From: Bin87 sp965203985
Lineage (GTDB): Bacteria; Chloroflexota; Dehalococcoidia; Lucifugimonadales; UBA3495
DNA: 64,000 nucleotides
Direction of reading: 5' to 3'
NCBI GenBank assembly: GCA_965203985.1
Contig: CBDBDS010000003.1
Coordinates: 1 to 64,000, forward strand
Both the position numbers and the translations under genes were made by a program. Shown here one piece after another: positions 8,733-16,327 of this stretch (the stretch's first letter is position 1; every line of letters starts with the position of its first letter). The notes beneath the pieces were generated by a model. It saw only the letters and a program-made list of their open reading frames with translations, searched no databases and was not told the DNA's origin.

Positions 8733-9520
8733 TACGGATTACGCCCGTACAAGTGCCGAGCCATGCTCGCAAAAATCTGTTCAATCTGATCTGGGCTAGC
8801 CGATGCGTCGATGTGCACCTGAATGTCAAGGTGCAACGCCGGACCGCTGTTTGTTGTCGGTTCAGCTGGAGTAGCGCTGGGCAGCGAAACATCGATAGGG
8901 TCATCAGACCGGCCAGCTTCCTCAATGTTGATCGCTGTATTTTCTGGAGTTTCTGCGAGTACTTCCTCGATAGTACGCACGTGTTCGCTACCGGTGATTT
9001 CAGTGATGAGGTCCAAAAACCGAAGATTCGCTATGAAAATCTCAGATGCCTTTCTGCGGTCGATGTCCGCAACTCCGAGCTTTCCGAGCTCATCCCCCAG
9101 CACAGATTCGACAGGAAGCCTGTGGGTTTTTATTCTCTCATAGAGGCTGTTGAAGCACTCGATTTTCGCTATTGCGAGTTGAAAATGTTTCGCCGTTGTA
9201 TCGCGGGGTGATATCCCTTCGCCCAATGCGGCTCGGCCCTCACCAGTGACGGACAAGGACCCCACCGTATCACCAGCTGCAGTCAAACCGTACCGCGCTG
9301 AGCCGGCAACCCAAGTATTGCTCGATCCACTGTCAGGAGCTCGGCCAATGTGATCGAACAACGTTAGTCGCTGGATCTCCCCATCGACTGCTAACTCCAT
9401 AATGCGCTTGGGCAGCAAAAGCGCATCCTCGAACTTTACCACTGGGAAAACTCGAGCCGAACCACGCCCGCGGCGGGAGCTTGTTCCTGTATCCAATTCG
9501 TTGATGAGCGGCTGAGTCAC
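8732..9520 (-). CDS. Probable winged-helix protein, partner of Ymh-family gene
   Basis: A 262-residue protein of no named family that I can assign with confidence. Residues 25-105 (FEDALLLPKRIMELAVDGEIQRL...YGLTAAGDTVGSLSVTGEGRAAL) look like a winged-helix region ending in the usual LTxxGR strand. The C terminus, residues 228-258, is a conserved-looking block (LHLDIQVHIDASASPDQIEQ, then IFASMARHLYGR) joined by an acidic and Pro-rich linker. GTG start with AAGGTGAG nine bases upstream. It is the first gene of a two-gene unit with the Ymh gene, driven by a promoter at 9603-9631. A DNA-binding or sensor role in a defence-like module is inference. Confidence 0.7.
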   Translation of the reverse strand: MTQPLINELDTGTSSRRGRGSARVFPVVKFEDALLLPKRIMELAVDGEIQRLTLFDHIGRAPDSGSSNTWVAGSARYGLTAAGDTVGSLSVTGEGRAALGEGISPRDTTAKHFQLAIAKIECFNSLYERIKTHRLPVESVLGDELGKLGVADIDRRKASEIFIANLRFLDLITEITGSEHVRTIEEVLAETPENTAINIEEAGRSDDPIDVSLPSATPAEPTTNSGPALHLDIQVHIDASASPDQIEQIFASMARHLYGRNP

Positions 9521-9602
9521 GATTTCTCACCTTAGATACTGCTGTATCGTCTGCCGTCTGGCTCCATCCTGTAAGCGGTGGGCAGTTATGATTTAGAACA
9601 TA

Positions 9603-9631
9603 GTATCATATATTAGTCTGCAATTCGTCAA
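9603..9631 (-). promoter_or_regulatory. Promoter of the two-gene accessory module
   Basis: On the minus strand, TTGACG (9626-9631), 17-base spacer, TGATAC (9603-9608) in a strikingly AT-rich patch. Predicted leader of about 75 bases before the GTG at 9520. Confidence 0.6.
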
Positions 9632-9636
9632 GGCGT

Positions 9637-9665
9637 TTGATGCCCTTCAAACCATAGGCTATACT
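9637..9665 (+). promoter_or_regulatory. Promoter of leuB
   Basis: TTGATG (9637-9642), 17-base spacer, TATACT (9660-9665). Its -35 lies five bases from the -35 of the divergent promoter, so the two polymerases would compete or share a regulator. Leader of about 68 bases to the leuB ATG. Confidence 0.65.
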
Positions 9666-9739
9666 ACCTGCCGCCCCGTGCCTGGCCCGGTTCGTCGCCG
9701 GCCATTGGGGACGCACTACCAATCGGAGCCGTTGGCAAA

Positions 9740-10831
9740 ATGGATTTCAACATCGCCGTGTTGGGTGGCGACGGCATTGGACCTGAGGTTACCGCCGAGG
9801 GTGTCAAGGCCATGGCGGCCGTGGGCCGCGCTTTCGGGCACAACTTCAACCTCGAATACGGGGACGTCGGCGGCATATCCATCGACAAACACGGCACGCC
9901 GCTGACCGACGGCGTGCGAGATCTCGCTACCTCGGCAGACGCCGTGCTGTTCGGCGCGGTTGGCGGACCCAAATGGGACGATCCTTCCGCTCCCACGCGA
10001 CCGGAGGACGGATTGCTCGCGCTGCGGGCCCATCTCAACGTTTTCGCCAACATCCGCCCGGTCAAGGTCTATCCCCAGCTCACCGACTCCAGCGTGTTGA
10101 AGCCTCACGTGCTGGAAGGCGTTGACATGGTGGTGGTGCGGGAACTCACCGGCGGCCTGTATTACGCCCAGCCCAAGGGCCGCACCGAAACCCCCCAGGG
10201 CATCGTCGGCGTCGATACCATGCGCTATTCCGAATCGGAAATCGAGCGCGTGCTTCGCGTCGGCTTCGAGTTGGCCCGCGGTCGGCGCGGCAAGCTGACC
10301 TCCGTGGACAAGGCCAACGTGCTGGAAACCTCCAGGCTCTGGCGGGCTACCGCCACTCGCCTCGCCGACGAATATCCCGACGTTGAACTGGAGCATGCCC
10401 TGGTTGACGCCTGCGCCATGCAGATCGTCCTGCGCCCCGCGTCCTACGACGTCATCGTTGCCGAGAACACCTTCGGCGACATCCTCACCGACGAAGCGGC
10501 CATCCTCGCCGCGTCCATGGGACTCCTCCCCTCGGCCAGCCTTTCCGGCGTGCCCCAGGACGGCGCTCGAACCCCAGGTTTCTATGAACCTATCCACGGT
10601 ACCGCTCCGGACATTGCCGGACAGGGCATCGCCAACCCCTGCGGCTCCATTCTCAGCGCGGCCATGATGCTCCGCTACTCCCTCGGCCTTACCGAAGAAG
10701 CGGCCGCCATCGAGCGCGCCGTCCAGAGCGTTCTGGAGCAGGGCTACCGTACCGCTGACATAGTCACCGCCGGGGGTACTGCAACGGCCACCACGCAGAT
10801 GGGCGACCTCATCGCCAACGCTATCGGCTAG
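9740..10831 (+). CDS. leuB: 3-isopropylmalate dehydrogenase
   Basis: A 363-residue decarboxylating dehydrogenase of leucine biosynthesis, oxidising 3-isopropylmalate with NAD+. The N terminus IAVLGGDGIGPEVTAEG, the LLALRAHLNVFANIRPVK segment with substrate-binding arginines, the catalytic VRELTGGLYYAQPKG tyrosine, DKANVLETS with the catalytic lysine, VDACAMQIVLRP, and the metal-binding NTFGDILTDEAA and GFYEPIHGTAPDIAGQG motifs are all present. Length is typical. No leuC, leuD or leuA is adjacent, so the leucine genes are dispersed here. The next gene starts 17 bases after its stop, which may place the antiporter in the same transcript. Confidence 0.96.
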   Translation: MDFNIAVLGGDGIGPEVTAEGVKAMAAVGRAFGHNFNLEYGDVGGISIDKHGTPLTDGVRDLATSADAVLFGAVGGPKWDDPSAPTRPEDGLLALRAHLNVFANIRPVKVYPQLTDSSVLKPHVLEGVDMVVVRELTGGLYYAQPKGRTETPQGIVGVDTMRYSESEIERVLRVGFELARGRRGKLTSVDKANVLETSRLWRATATRLADEYPDVELEHALVDACAMQIVLRPASYDVIVAENTFGDILTDEAAILAASMGLLPSASLSGVPQDGARTPGFYEPIHGTAPDIAGQGIANPCGSILSAAMMLRYSLGLTEEAAAIERAVQSVLEQGYRTADIVTAGGTATATTQMGDLIANAIG

Positions 10832-10847
10832 GGCGGACCGAACCCGC

Positions 10848-11864
10848 GTGCTGAACGTTCTTTCCGGCGTCGGCCTTGCCGTCGCCATTGTTATTTTTCT
10901 GGCCAGTGCGGTCGCGGTGGTGTTCCTGGGAACCTATCTCGCCAAGTACGGCGACGCCCTCGCCTCGCTCACGGGTTTGGGCCGGATGTTCGTCGGCAGC
11001 ATCCTGGTCGCGCTGGCGACTTCACTGCCGGAGGTGTCCAACAACATCACCGCTGTCCGCATCGACAACCCGCAGTTGGCCCTGGGGGATGTGCTCGGAT
11101 CCAACATGTTCAACATGCTGATCCTGGCGGTCGTCGCGTTGCTTTTTGGGGCCAAGCGGTTCGTGCAGCGCGTCGCTCCGGAACAGGGTTATCTCATCGT
11201 CCTGGCGGCCCTGCTCACCGGTATGGCGGTTCTTTTTGCGCTCTTCAAAAGCGGAGTGAGTGTGTGGCAGGTTGGCATCTCTTCCATCATCGTCATCGCC
11301 GTATATCTGGTCGGGATGTGGTTCGTGTATAACCGCCGACCCTCCACTGACGGAGAAGAAAGGGAAGAAGACGCCGGAATCACGCTGCGCCGCGCCTGGA
11401 TAATGTTCATCCTGGTATCCATAGGGGTCATCATTTCCGGCGTGCTGTTGGCCCAGAGCGTGGACCGGATCGCTCACGTCACGGGAGTATCCTCAGGTGT
11501 CCTGGGCATTTTGGCGGTGGCCCTGGTCACCAGTATGCCGGAAATCTCAGCGACGTTCGCGGCGGCGCGCCTGGGTGCGGCTGATCTCGGGTTTGCCGGG
11601 GTGTACGGCAGTTGCGTATTCAATATAACCATCCTGGCCTACGCTGATTTCTTCTATCGCAAAGGCGTCGTGGTCAACAGCGCGGAGACCGAGCATTACA
11701 TCGCCGGGGTCATCGCCGCCGGCCTGATCGCTTGGGGCGGCCTGCTTTTGTGGGGACGGAACCGTCTGCCGCAATCCGTGATTGTCGGAGCCCTGGCGCT
11801 GATGTTGTTGGTCACCGTCGCCGGGGCGATTTGGGTTGCCCTCCTGGGAGCACCGTCCCACTAG
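10848..11864 (+). CDS. Calcium/sodium antiporter family protein (CaCA)
   Basis: A 338-residue integral membrane protein with about ten hydrophobic segments in two inverted halves. Each half carries an alpha-repeat: GSILVALATSLPEVSNNITA near residue 50 and GILAVALVTSMPEISATFAA near residue 210, the Na/Ca exchanger signature (PF01699), with following GSNMFNM and GSCVFNI segments. A charged cytoplasmic loop around residues 160-180 separates the halves. GTG start. It probably exchanges Ca2+ for Na+ or H+. Its TAG stop overlaps the stop of the opposing JAMM gene in a shared CTAG. Confidence 0.9.
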   Translation: MLNVLSGVGLAVAIVIFLASAVAVVFLGTYLAKYGDALASLTGLGRMFVGSILVALATSLPEVSNNITAVRIDNPQLALGDVLGSNMFNMLILAVVALLFGAKRFVQRVAPEQGYLIVLAALLTGMAVLFALFKSGVSVWQVGISSIIVIAVYLVGMWFVYNRRPSTDGEEREEDAGITLRRAWIMFILVSIGVIISGVLLAQSVDRIAHVTGVSSGVLGILAVALVTSMPEISATFAAARLGAADLGFAGVYGSCVFNITILAYADFFYRKGVVVNSAETEHYIAGVIAAGLIAWGGLLLWGRNRLPQSVIVGALALMLLVTVAGAIWVALLGAPSH

Positions 11865-12349
11865 ATTTCCGCCCCTTCGAACCGCGCGATCTCGACGAAA
11901 TCACCGGCGCCGTAGTCCCAGTCGAACAGCGCCGCTTCCACCACCCGCTCGCCGTCGATACCCACCACCAGTTGCTGTACCGGATAGGCCGGGCCGTCCC
12001 CCCAGGGGCTGGTGGCTACGGTCCGGTCCGTTGCGGACAGGTAGGCCTGGCCGTTGGGATGAGAGTGGTAGATGATCCGCGCCGGGGTCTCCGTATCCAG
12101 GCTGTTGTTGAGTTCCAGCAGGTCCGCCGTGCTGAAAACGTAGGCGGACTCGGCCGTCCGGTCCGCCGCGGTGGGGTGATTGCCCGATGCCTGGTCGTTG
12201 ACCACGGGGCGTATTCCGGTTACCGAGGTACCGCCCGCCGGGCCGCTGAGCCATCCGCAGCACTCCGCGGGAAAGGCTTCTCGCGCCTGACGAAACACGG
12301 CCTGCATGAACTCCTCTGGAATTTCCAACGGATCCGCAAAATTGGCCAT
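11861..12349 (-). CDS. JAMM/MPN+ metalloprotease domain protein
   Basis: A 162-residue single-domain protein with the full JAMM zinc motif: Glu in AECCGWLSG near residue 29, then HSHPNGQAYLSATD near residues 94-107, i.e. HxH-x7-S-x2-D. Prokaryotic JAB domains remove C-terminal extensions from ubiquitin-like or sulfur-carrier proteins, or act as general isopeptidases. No ThiS/MoaD-like or E1-like partner is adjacent. An alternative is a RadC-like non-enzymatic role, but all ligands are intact. It is transcribed towards the antiporter and shares the CTAG stop overlap at 11861-11864. Confidence 0.85.
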   Translation of the reverse strand: MANFADPLEIPEEFMQAVFRQAREAFPAECCGWLSGPAGGTSVTGIRPVVNDQASGNHPTAADRTAESAYVFSTADLLELNNSLDTETPARIIYHSHPNGQAYLSATDRTVATSPWGDGPAYPVQQLVVGIDGERVVEAALFDWDYGAGDFVEIARFEGAEI

Positions 12350-12372
12350 TAAACCCCCTTGTTACGAAAACC

Positions 12373-12461
12373 GTAAACTGATATTCTAATTCGGCCGTTT
12401 ATTGACTGGTTACCGTAATACTCCGGTAATACAGTAGCGGTAAACTGAAATCGCAAACTGA
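12373..12461. repeat. Three copies of a TAAACTGA-like motif in a divergent promoter region
   Basis: GTAAACTGA at 12373-12381 and 12440-12448, and the near copy GCAAACTGA at 12453-12461, lie in the same orientation between the JAMM gene and the first zinc-ribbon gene. Their location in an AT-richer intergenic region suggests operator sites, but no regulator is identified. Confidence 0.4.
12402..12430 (+). promoter_or_regulatory. Possible promoter of first zinc-ribbon gene
   Basis: TTGACT (12402-12407) and GGTAAT (12425-12430) with a 17-base spacer. The -35 is good but the -10 is weak. Confidence 0.35.
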
Positions 12462-12508
12462 CAGCCCGCCCCGCCCGCTACGGCGACAATCGCAAACAGG
12501 ATGGAGAA

Positions 12509-12727
12509 ATGCAGACCCTAACCCGCAAATCGTTGAAGCTCAAGGCGTGTCCCCGCTGTGGCGGCGATATCTGTCGCATGAGGGACACGTTCGGAGTCTA
12601 CCACCAGTGCGCCCAATGCGGTCGCGAAATCCGACGCGTGGCTACCAGCCCCGTACCGGCCACAACCATCGCCACCGTGGATATGCCATCGAATCCGCCC
12701 CACCATCGCGAGAAGGTCACGGCCTGA
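12509..12727 (+). CDS. Small zinc-ribbon protein (copy 1)
   Basis: A 72-residue protein with one zinc ribbon at residues 14-42, CPRCGGD...CAQCGREI, two CxxC knuckles 16 residues apart, and a basic N terminus followed by a disordered tail rich in Pro and Thr. GGAG precedes the ATG. It is closely similar to the next gene over the whole ribbon, including a shared RDxxGxYxQC core, so the two are tandem paralogues. An intrinsic terminator at 12759 follows. Probably a nucleic-acid or protein-binding ribbon; no specific function can be stated. Confidence 0.75.
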   Translation: MQTLTRKSLKLKACPRCGGDICRMRDTFGVYHQCAQCGREIRRVATSPVPATTIATVDMPSNPPHHREKVTA

Positions 12728-12758
12728 TCAAGATACCGAGCACAAGTACCCGCAGGCA

Positions 12759-12795
12759 GCGGCCTCGGACTTGGCTCCGAGGCCGCAATATTTTT
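12759..12795 (+). terminator. Intrinsic terminator after zinc-ribbon gene 1
   Basis: An 11-base-pair perfect stem (GCGGCCTCGGA and complement), six-base loop, then AATATTTTT. A strong Rho-independent terminator. Confidence 0.85.
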
Positions 12796-12899
12796 AACAC
12801 CGCATCTCGACCGTAGCGACAACCGTCATCAAATTACCGTCAATCAGGTACGCACAGTCACGACCGGCAGGCCACACGCCGTCGGGTCAAGGAGATGAG

Positions 12900-13139
12900 A
12901 TGATGGAGAGCACACTGAATCGGGCCCGGTATGTTCGGGGCGTGCGGCGCCGGCGCATGGATCTGGGCTCCTGCCCCCACTGCGGCGGCGACGTACGCCA
13001 GGTCCGCGACATTTACGGCGATTACCGCCAGTGCCTGCAGTGCAGCCGGGAAATCCCCAGCGATCCGGCGCCGATGGTCCAGTCTGCGCCGGCTGCCATG
13101 CCCGCGGCGCCGGGATCCGACGAATTGCTGGTCGCATAA
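12900..13139 (+). CDS. Small zinc-ribbon protein (copy 2)
   Basis: A 79-residue paralogue of the gene at 12509. The ribbon CPHCGGD...CLQCSREI occupies residues 25-53 with the same knuckle spacing, a longer Arg-rich N terminus (RYVRGVRRRRMDLG) and an Ala/Pro-rich tail. AAGGAG lies five bases upstream of the ATG at 12900; a second ATG at 12903 is equally possible. It has its own terminator at 13166, so the two copies are separate transcription units despite being neighbours. Confidence 0.75.
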   Translation: MMESTLNRARYVRGVRRRRMDLGSCPHCGGDVRQVRDIYGDYRQCLQCSREIPSDPAPMVQSAPAAMPAAPGSDELLVA

Positions 13140-13165
13140 ACCACCGACGCTCTGGTCGACTTCTT

Positions 13166-13198
13166 CGGGGTCCGAGTTCTAAACTCGGACCCCGTTTT
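13166..13198 (+). terminator. Intrinsic terminator after zinc-ribbon gene 2
   Basis: A 13-base-pair perfect stem beginning CGGGGTCCGAGTT, three-base loop, then TTTT. Very stable. Confidence 0.88.
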
Positions 13199-13227
13199 GC
13201 TGCTCAAATCAGTCGGCGGCCAACCGG

Positions 13228-13707
13228 TCACCGGAACCGCCGGGGCATGTTGTCATTCCGGTCCTTGACGAACACGGCGTACTGCCGTACCGCCTCTTCC
13301 TGGGAGGCCGTCTGGATCGAGCCGGGCCGCAGCTGGCGGATGTAATCGATTGCCTCGTCGGGTTCCCATCCGGTGTTCACCAGGTATGACGCGAGAATCG
13401 TTCCCGTCCGGCCAATCCCCGCCGCGCAGGTTACCACCGTGGGCCGCTCCCAAGTCTCGATCTGCTGCTCAGTGAAAGTTACGATGCGGTCAATCTGCTC
13501 CACTGAAGGCGCTTCGAAATCCGGCACCGGTTCGAACAGTTCCTCGAAACCCCACGGCTCACCCGATATTGTCTGCTCTTCCATGCGCACTATCGCGGTG
13601 ATGTCGTTGAGCTCGAAGTAGATCAGATGCCGGCGCTCCATAGGCCCCATGGCTCCCGCCAGCGCGCCGGGCAAAATCCAGCTGAAGTTGCGAAAATTGT
13701 CTTGCAT
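13228..13707 (-). CDS. Dual-specificity protein phosphatase (DUSP23-like)
   Basis: A 159-residue cysteine phosphatase. The P-loop CAAGIGRTGT near residue 94 is the CX5R(S/T) signature, and Asp in the EPVPDFEAPS loop near residue 63 is the likely general acid. The N-terminal NFSWILPGALAGAMGP matches the DUSP23/VHZ type of small atypical phosphatases. It removes phosphate from Tyr or Ser/Thr, or possibly from nucleotides or phosphoinositides. It lies between the zinc-ribbon terminator and the DUF167 gene and may share a transcript with the latter (34 bases apart). No cognate kinase is nearby. Confidence 0.87.
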   Translation of the reverse strand: MQDNFRNFSWILPGALAGAMGPMERRHLIYFELNDITAIVRMEEQTISGEPWGFEELFEPVPDFEAPSVEQIDRIVTFTEQQIETWERPTVVTCAAGIGRTGTILASYLVNTGWEPDEAIDYIRQLRPGSIQTASQEEAVRQYAVFVKDRNDNMPRRFR

Positions 13708-13741
13708 GGGTCGCTCCGTGTTCCGGCTAACCGGTCCGTGC

Positions 13742-14053
13742 TCAGTGGGCCGTTGCGGCCGGTGTATCGGGCGCCACCGGAATTTTCAGGCGGCGGTGCA
13801 GTTCCGGTTCGTCGATACCGACTATTTCCATAACCTTATCCCTGGATCCGTGGCCCCGGACGACGTTGACGCCGGTACGCGGAATGCCCAGAGAGCGGGC
13901 CAACACATCCACCGCCGCCCGATTGGCTTTGCCCGCAACGGGAGGCGCAGTGGTTCGCACCCTCAGCGCTCCGCCACGCCAACCCACTATCTCGGTGCGG
14001 GTGGCATTTGGTTGCACCCTGACCCGCAGGTGGCATGTGGTCGGCTTGGTCAT
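13742..14053 (-). CDS. DUF167 (YggU) family protein
   Basis: A 103-residue protein of the DUF167/YggU family (PF02594). The typical pattern is seen as LRVRVQPNATRTEIVGWRGGALRVRTTAPPVAGKANRAAVDVLARSLG followed by VVRGHGSRDKVMEI. Members are small alpha/beta proteins of unknown biochemical role, often near yggT or cell-division genes. ATG at 14053 was preferred over TTG at 14056. A perfect 10-base palindrome, ATCACGTGAT, sits immediately upstream at 14056-14065 in the divergent region before the enoyl-CoA hydratase gene. Confidence 0.88.
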   Translation of the reverse strand: MTKPTTCHLRVRVQPNATRTEIVGWRGGALRVRTTAPPVAGKANRAAVDVLARSLGIPRTGVNVVRGHGSRDKVMEIVGIDEPELHRRLKIPVAPDTPAATAH

Positions 14054-14130
14054 CAATCACGTGATAATGGGTCTGGTATAGTATGGACGCCGACGGCCAT
14101 GTGAACCGTTGCAATTTGGCGGGAGTTCGA

Positions 14131-14910
14131 ATGGAGTATAGCAACATTACGCTTTCGGTGGGAGACCGCGTCGCCACGCTCCGTCTCAACCGACCGGACG
14201 CCCTCAACGCCCTCAACCCTGACCTGCTCTCCGAGTTCGCCCACGCAGTCGCTGCCGTTGGCGATGACCCTTCCGTCAAGGCGCTGGTGGTGCGCGGCGA
14301 AGGCCGCGGGTTTTGCGCCGGAGCCGACCTGTTGTATTTCGACCGGGTTTTCGACGACCTGTCCCTGATGCCCGATTACGTGAAAGACCTCAACGACGCA
14401 TTCTTCGCCCTTGAGGCAATGCCCATTCCAACCATAGCCGTGGTGCACGGCTACGCCCTGGCCGGTGGAATGGAGCTCATGATGGCATGCGATATGGCCC
14501 TTGTCGCCGAGGATGCGCGCATCGGGGATCAGCACGCAAACTTCGGGTTGATCCCGGGCGGCGGTTCCACCCAACGCCTCCCGCGCCGCGTGGGCATGCC
14601 TCGGGCCATGGAGCTGTTGACCACGGGACGGTGGCTGAACGGTCGGGAAGCCGTGGAGTGGGGCCTGGCCCTTCGCGCCGCGCCGCCCGAAAACCTAGAA
14701 GACGAACTGGAATCCATGCTCGATGGCCTACGGGGCAAAAGCCGTGTGGGGTTGAGCCTCATGAAAAGTTTGGCTCGCCGGAGCCAGGATCTTCCCCTGA
14801 AAGATGGCGTCGCACTGGAAGGCGCGACTTTCACCCACGTGTTCGCCACGTCGAGCCATCCCCGAGAGGGCATCCAGGCCTTCAAGGAAAAGCGTCAACC
14901 CGAGTTCTGA
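14131..14910 (+). CDS. Enoyl-CoA hydratase/isomerase family protein
   Basis: A 259-residue crotonase-fold protein acting on acyl-CoA thioesters. The oxyanion-hole segments GRGFCAGADL near residue 62 and HGYALAGGMELMMACD near residue 108 are clear, as is GLIPGGGSTQRLPRRVG near 146. The Glu of AGGMELMM corresponds to one catalytic Glu of rat hydratase (E144), but the second (E164 position) appears to be His in IGDQHANFGLIPG, so the chemistry may not be simple hydration. Start at ATG 14131 with GGGAG five bases upstream; an ATG at 14083 is directly after the TATAGT -10 box and is unlikely. Confidence 0.88.
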   Translation: MEYSNITLSVGDRVATLRLNRPDALNALNPDLLSEFAHAVAAVGDDPSVKALVVRGEGRGFCAGADLLYFDRVFDDLSLMPDYVKDLNDAFFALEAMPIPTIAVVHGYALAGGMELMMACDMALVAEDARIGDQHANFGLIPGGGSTQRLPRRVGMPRAMELLTTGRWLNGREAVEWGLALRAAPPENLEDELESMLDGLRGKSRVGLSLMKSLARRSQDLPLKDGVALEGATFTHVFATSSHPREGIQAFKEKRQPEF

Positions 14911-14935
14911 GACCGCGACCCAGTTACGCGGTCTC
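14909..14935. terminator. Hairpin after enoyl-CoA hydratase gene
   Basis: Nine-base-pair perfect stem (GAGACCGCG and complement) around a nine-base loop, overlapping the stop codon. No U tract follows, so termination may need Rho or be partial. Confidence 0.55.
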
Positions 14936-14987
14936 TGACCGTATTGGTACGGCCTTTAACTACTTTGGCCGTTTAGGAATTACTGGT

Positions 14988-15866
14988 TTGAAAATCAAGG
15001 ACATCCTCACCAACCGAAGAACGATCTCCTTCGAATTTTTCCCGCCTCGCGAGGCGGAGGGAGTTCCGAGCGTGGTCGACGTCGCCAGTCGCCTGCAACG
15101 GTTCTCGCCCGACTTCGTATCCGTGACCTACGGCGCCGGCGGCGGGACGCGGGCCTTCACCGAAGAAATCACCATGCGACTCAAGCGCCGCGGCGACATG
15201 GAAGTGATGGCGCACCTGACCTGCGTGGCCCAGAGCCGCGAGGAAGTTCACGGTGTGCTCCAACGACTCCAGGCCGCCCACATCGAGAACGTCATCGCTC
15301 TCCGGGGTGATCGTCCCCCGGGCACCGAGGACGAGCCTCCAGGCGAGGACGAATTTGCCCACGCCACTGATCTCATCCAGCACATCGGAGCCAATTTCGA
15401 CTTTGGCATCGCCGGCGCCTGCTATCCCGAAGGTCATACCGAGTCGGACGACCTGGAAGCAGATATCGCCTACGCCCGCATGAAACAGGATCTAGGCGCG
15501 GACTTCCTGATCACCCAGCTCTTTTACGACAACGACTACTTCTACGGGCTGCAGGAGCGGGCCGCCGCCGCGGGGATTACCATCCCCATCATCCCTGGCG
15601 TCCTGCCCATCTTGAGCACTCCCCAGATCCGGCGGTTCACCTCCCTCTGTGGCGCAACCATCCCGCCCCAACTGGACGCTCGCCTGGAGCGCTTCGCCGA
15701 AGACAATCGGGCCGTGCGTGAAATCGGCATCGAACATGCCACGCGACAGGCCGAAGACCTGTGGGCCAACGGCGTGCCGGGCATCCATTTCTACGTCCTC
15801 AATCGCACCTACTCGGTGTCGCACATACTCAGCGACCTGCACATCGGGGGGCACGACGGAGGTTGA
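14988..15866 (+). CDS. metF: Methylenetetrahydrofolate reductase
   Basis: A 292-residue FAD-dependent reductase converting 5,10-methylene-THF to 5-methyl-THF for methionine synthesis. Typical motifs: ISFEFFPPREAEG at the N terminus, DFVSVTYGAGGGTR near residue 38, HLTCVAQSREE near 68, ENVIALRGDRPP near 90, and QLFYDNDYFYGL near 180. The reading frame is open further upstream, but that part overlaps the hydratase gene out of frame; TTG at 14988 with AGGAA nine bases upstream starts at the conserved N terminus and gives the normal length. acpS follows 22 bases after the stop. Confidence 0.93.
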   Translation: MKIKDILTNRRTISFEFFPPREAEGVPSVVDVASRLQRFSPDFVSVTYGAGGGTRAFTEEITMRLKRRGDMEVMAHLTCVAQSREEVHGVLQRLQAAHIENVIALRGDRPPGTEDEPPGEDEFAHATDLIQHIGANFDFGIAGACYPEGHTESDDLEADIAYARMKQDLGADFLITQLFYDNDYFYGLQERAAAAGITIPIIPGVLPILSTPQIRRFTSLCGATIPPQLDARLERFAEDNRAVREIGIEHATRQAEDLWANGVPGIHFYVLNRTYSVSHILSDLHIGGHDGG

Positions 15867-15888
15867 CCCGACCAGGCTCTGATCGACC

Positions 15889-16323
15889 ATGCTCTCCACC
15901 GGCGTTGACTTCATCGAAATCGATCGCGTGGCCGGTATCCTGGACCGGTATGGCGACCGCTTCCTGCGCCGGGTTTTCACCCCTGGGGAAATCGCCTATT
16001 GCCGTGGTCGCGCGCCCAACCTGGCGGCGCGTTTCGCGGCTAAAGAGGCGGTGATGAAGTCCCTCGGCACCGGTTTCCGCGGCGTCGGCTGGCGGGACGT
16101 GGAGGTGGTCCGCGCCCCCAGCGGCGCACCTAGCCCGCGACTCCACGGCCGGGCCCGCCGTCGCGCCGAGCGATTGGGCGTCACTGAGATCGCCATCAGC
16201 CTCTCCCACTCCCGGGGATTCGCCATGGTCGTCGCCGTGGCGGTGCGGCCCGACACCCCGGAATCCCTGGAAGCGGCCAGTGCCTCGCTCTGGGGCGATG
16301 ATCTGGCGCCCGCGGCTGCTTGA
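15889..16323 (+). CDS. acpS: Holo-[acyl-carrier-protein] synthase
   Basis: A 144-residue phosphopantetheinyl transferase that loads the 4'-phosphopantetheine arm of CoA onto ACP. The N-terminal STGVDFIEIDRVAGIL supplies the Mg-binding Asp, and LAARFAAKEAVMKSLGTG near residue 45 holds the catalytic Glu/Lys signature. The C-terminal ISLSHSRGFAMVVAVA strand is complete, followed by about 25 unusual extra residues. It precedes nnr by only four bases; acpS-nnr pairing is common in bacteria. Confidence 0.94.
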   Translation: MLSTGVDFIEIDRVAGILDRYGDRFLRRVFTPGEIAYCRGRAPNLAARFAAKEAVMKSLGTGFRGVGWRDVEVVRAPSGAPSPRLHGRARRRAERLGVTEIAISLSHSRGFAMVVAVAVRPDTPESLEAASASLWGDDLAPAAA

Positions 16324-16327
16324 TCCC

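Noticed and set aside
9716..10888. 390-codon minus-strand open frame opposite leuB
   Set aside because: Antisense shadow; leuB motifs are all present on the plus strand.
14487..14987. N-terminal extension of metF
   Set aside because: Out of frame with the hydratase gene it overlaps, and without family similarity; TTG 14988 gives the normal MetF start.
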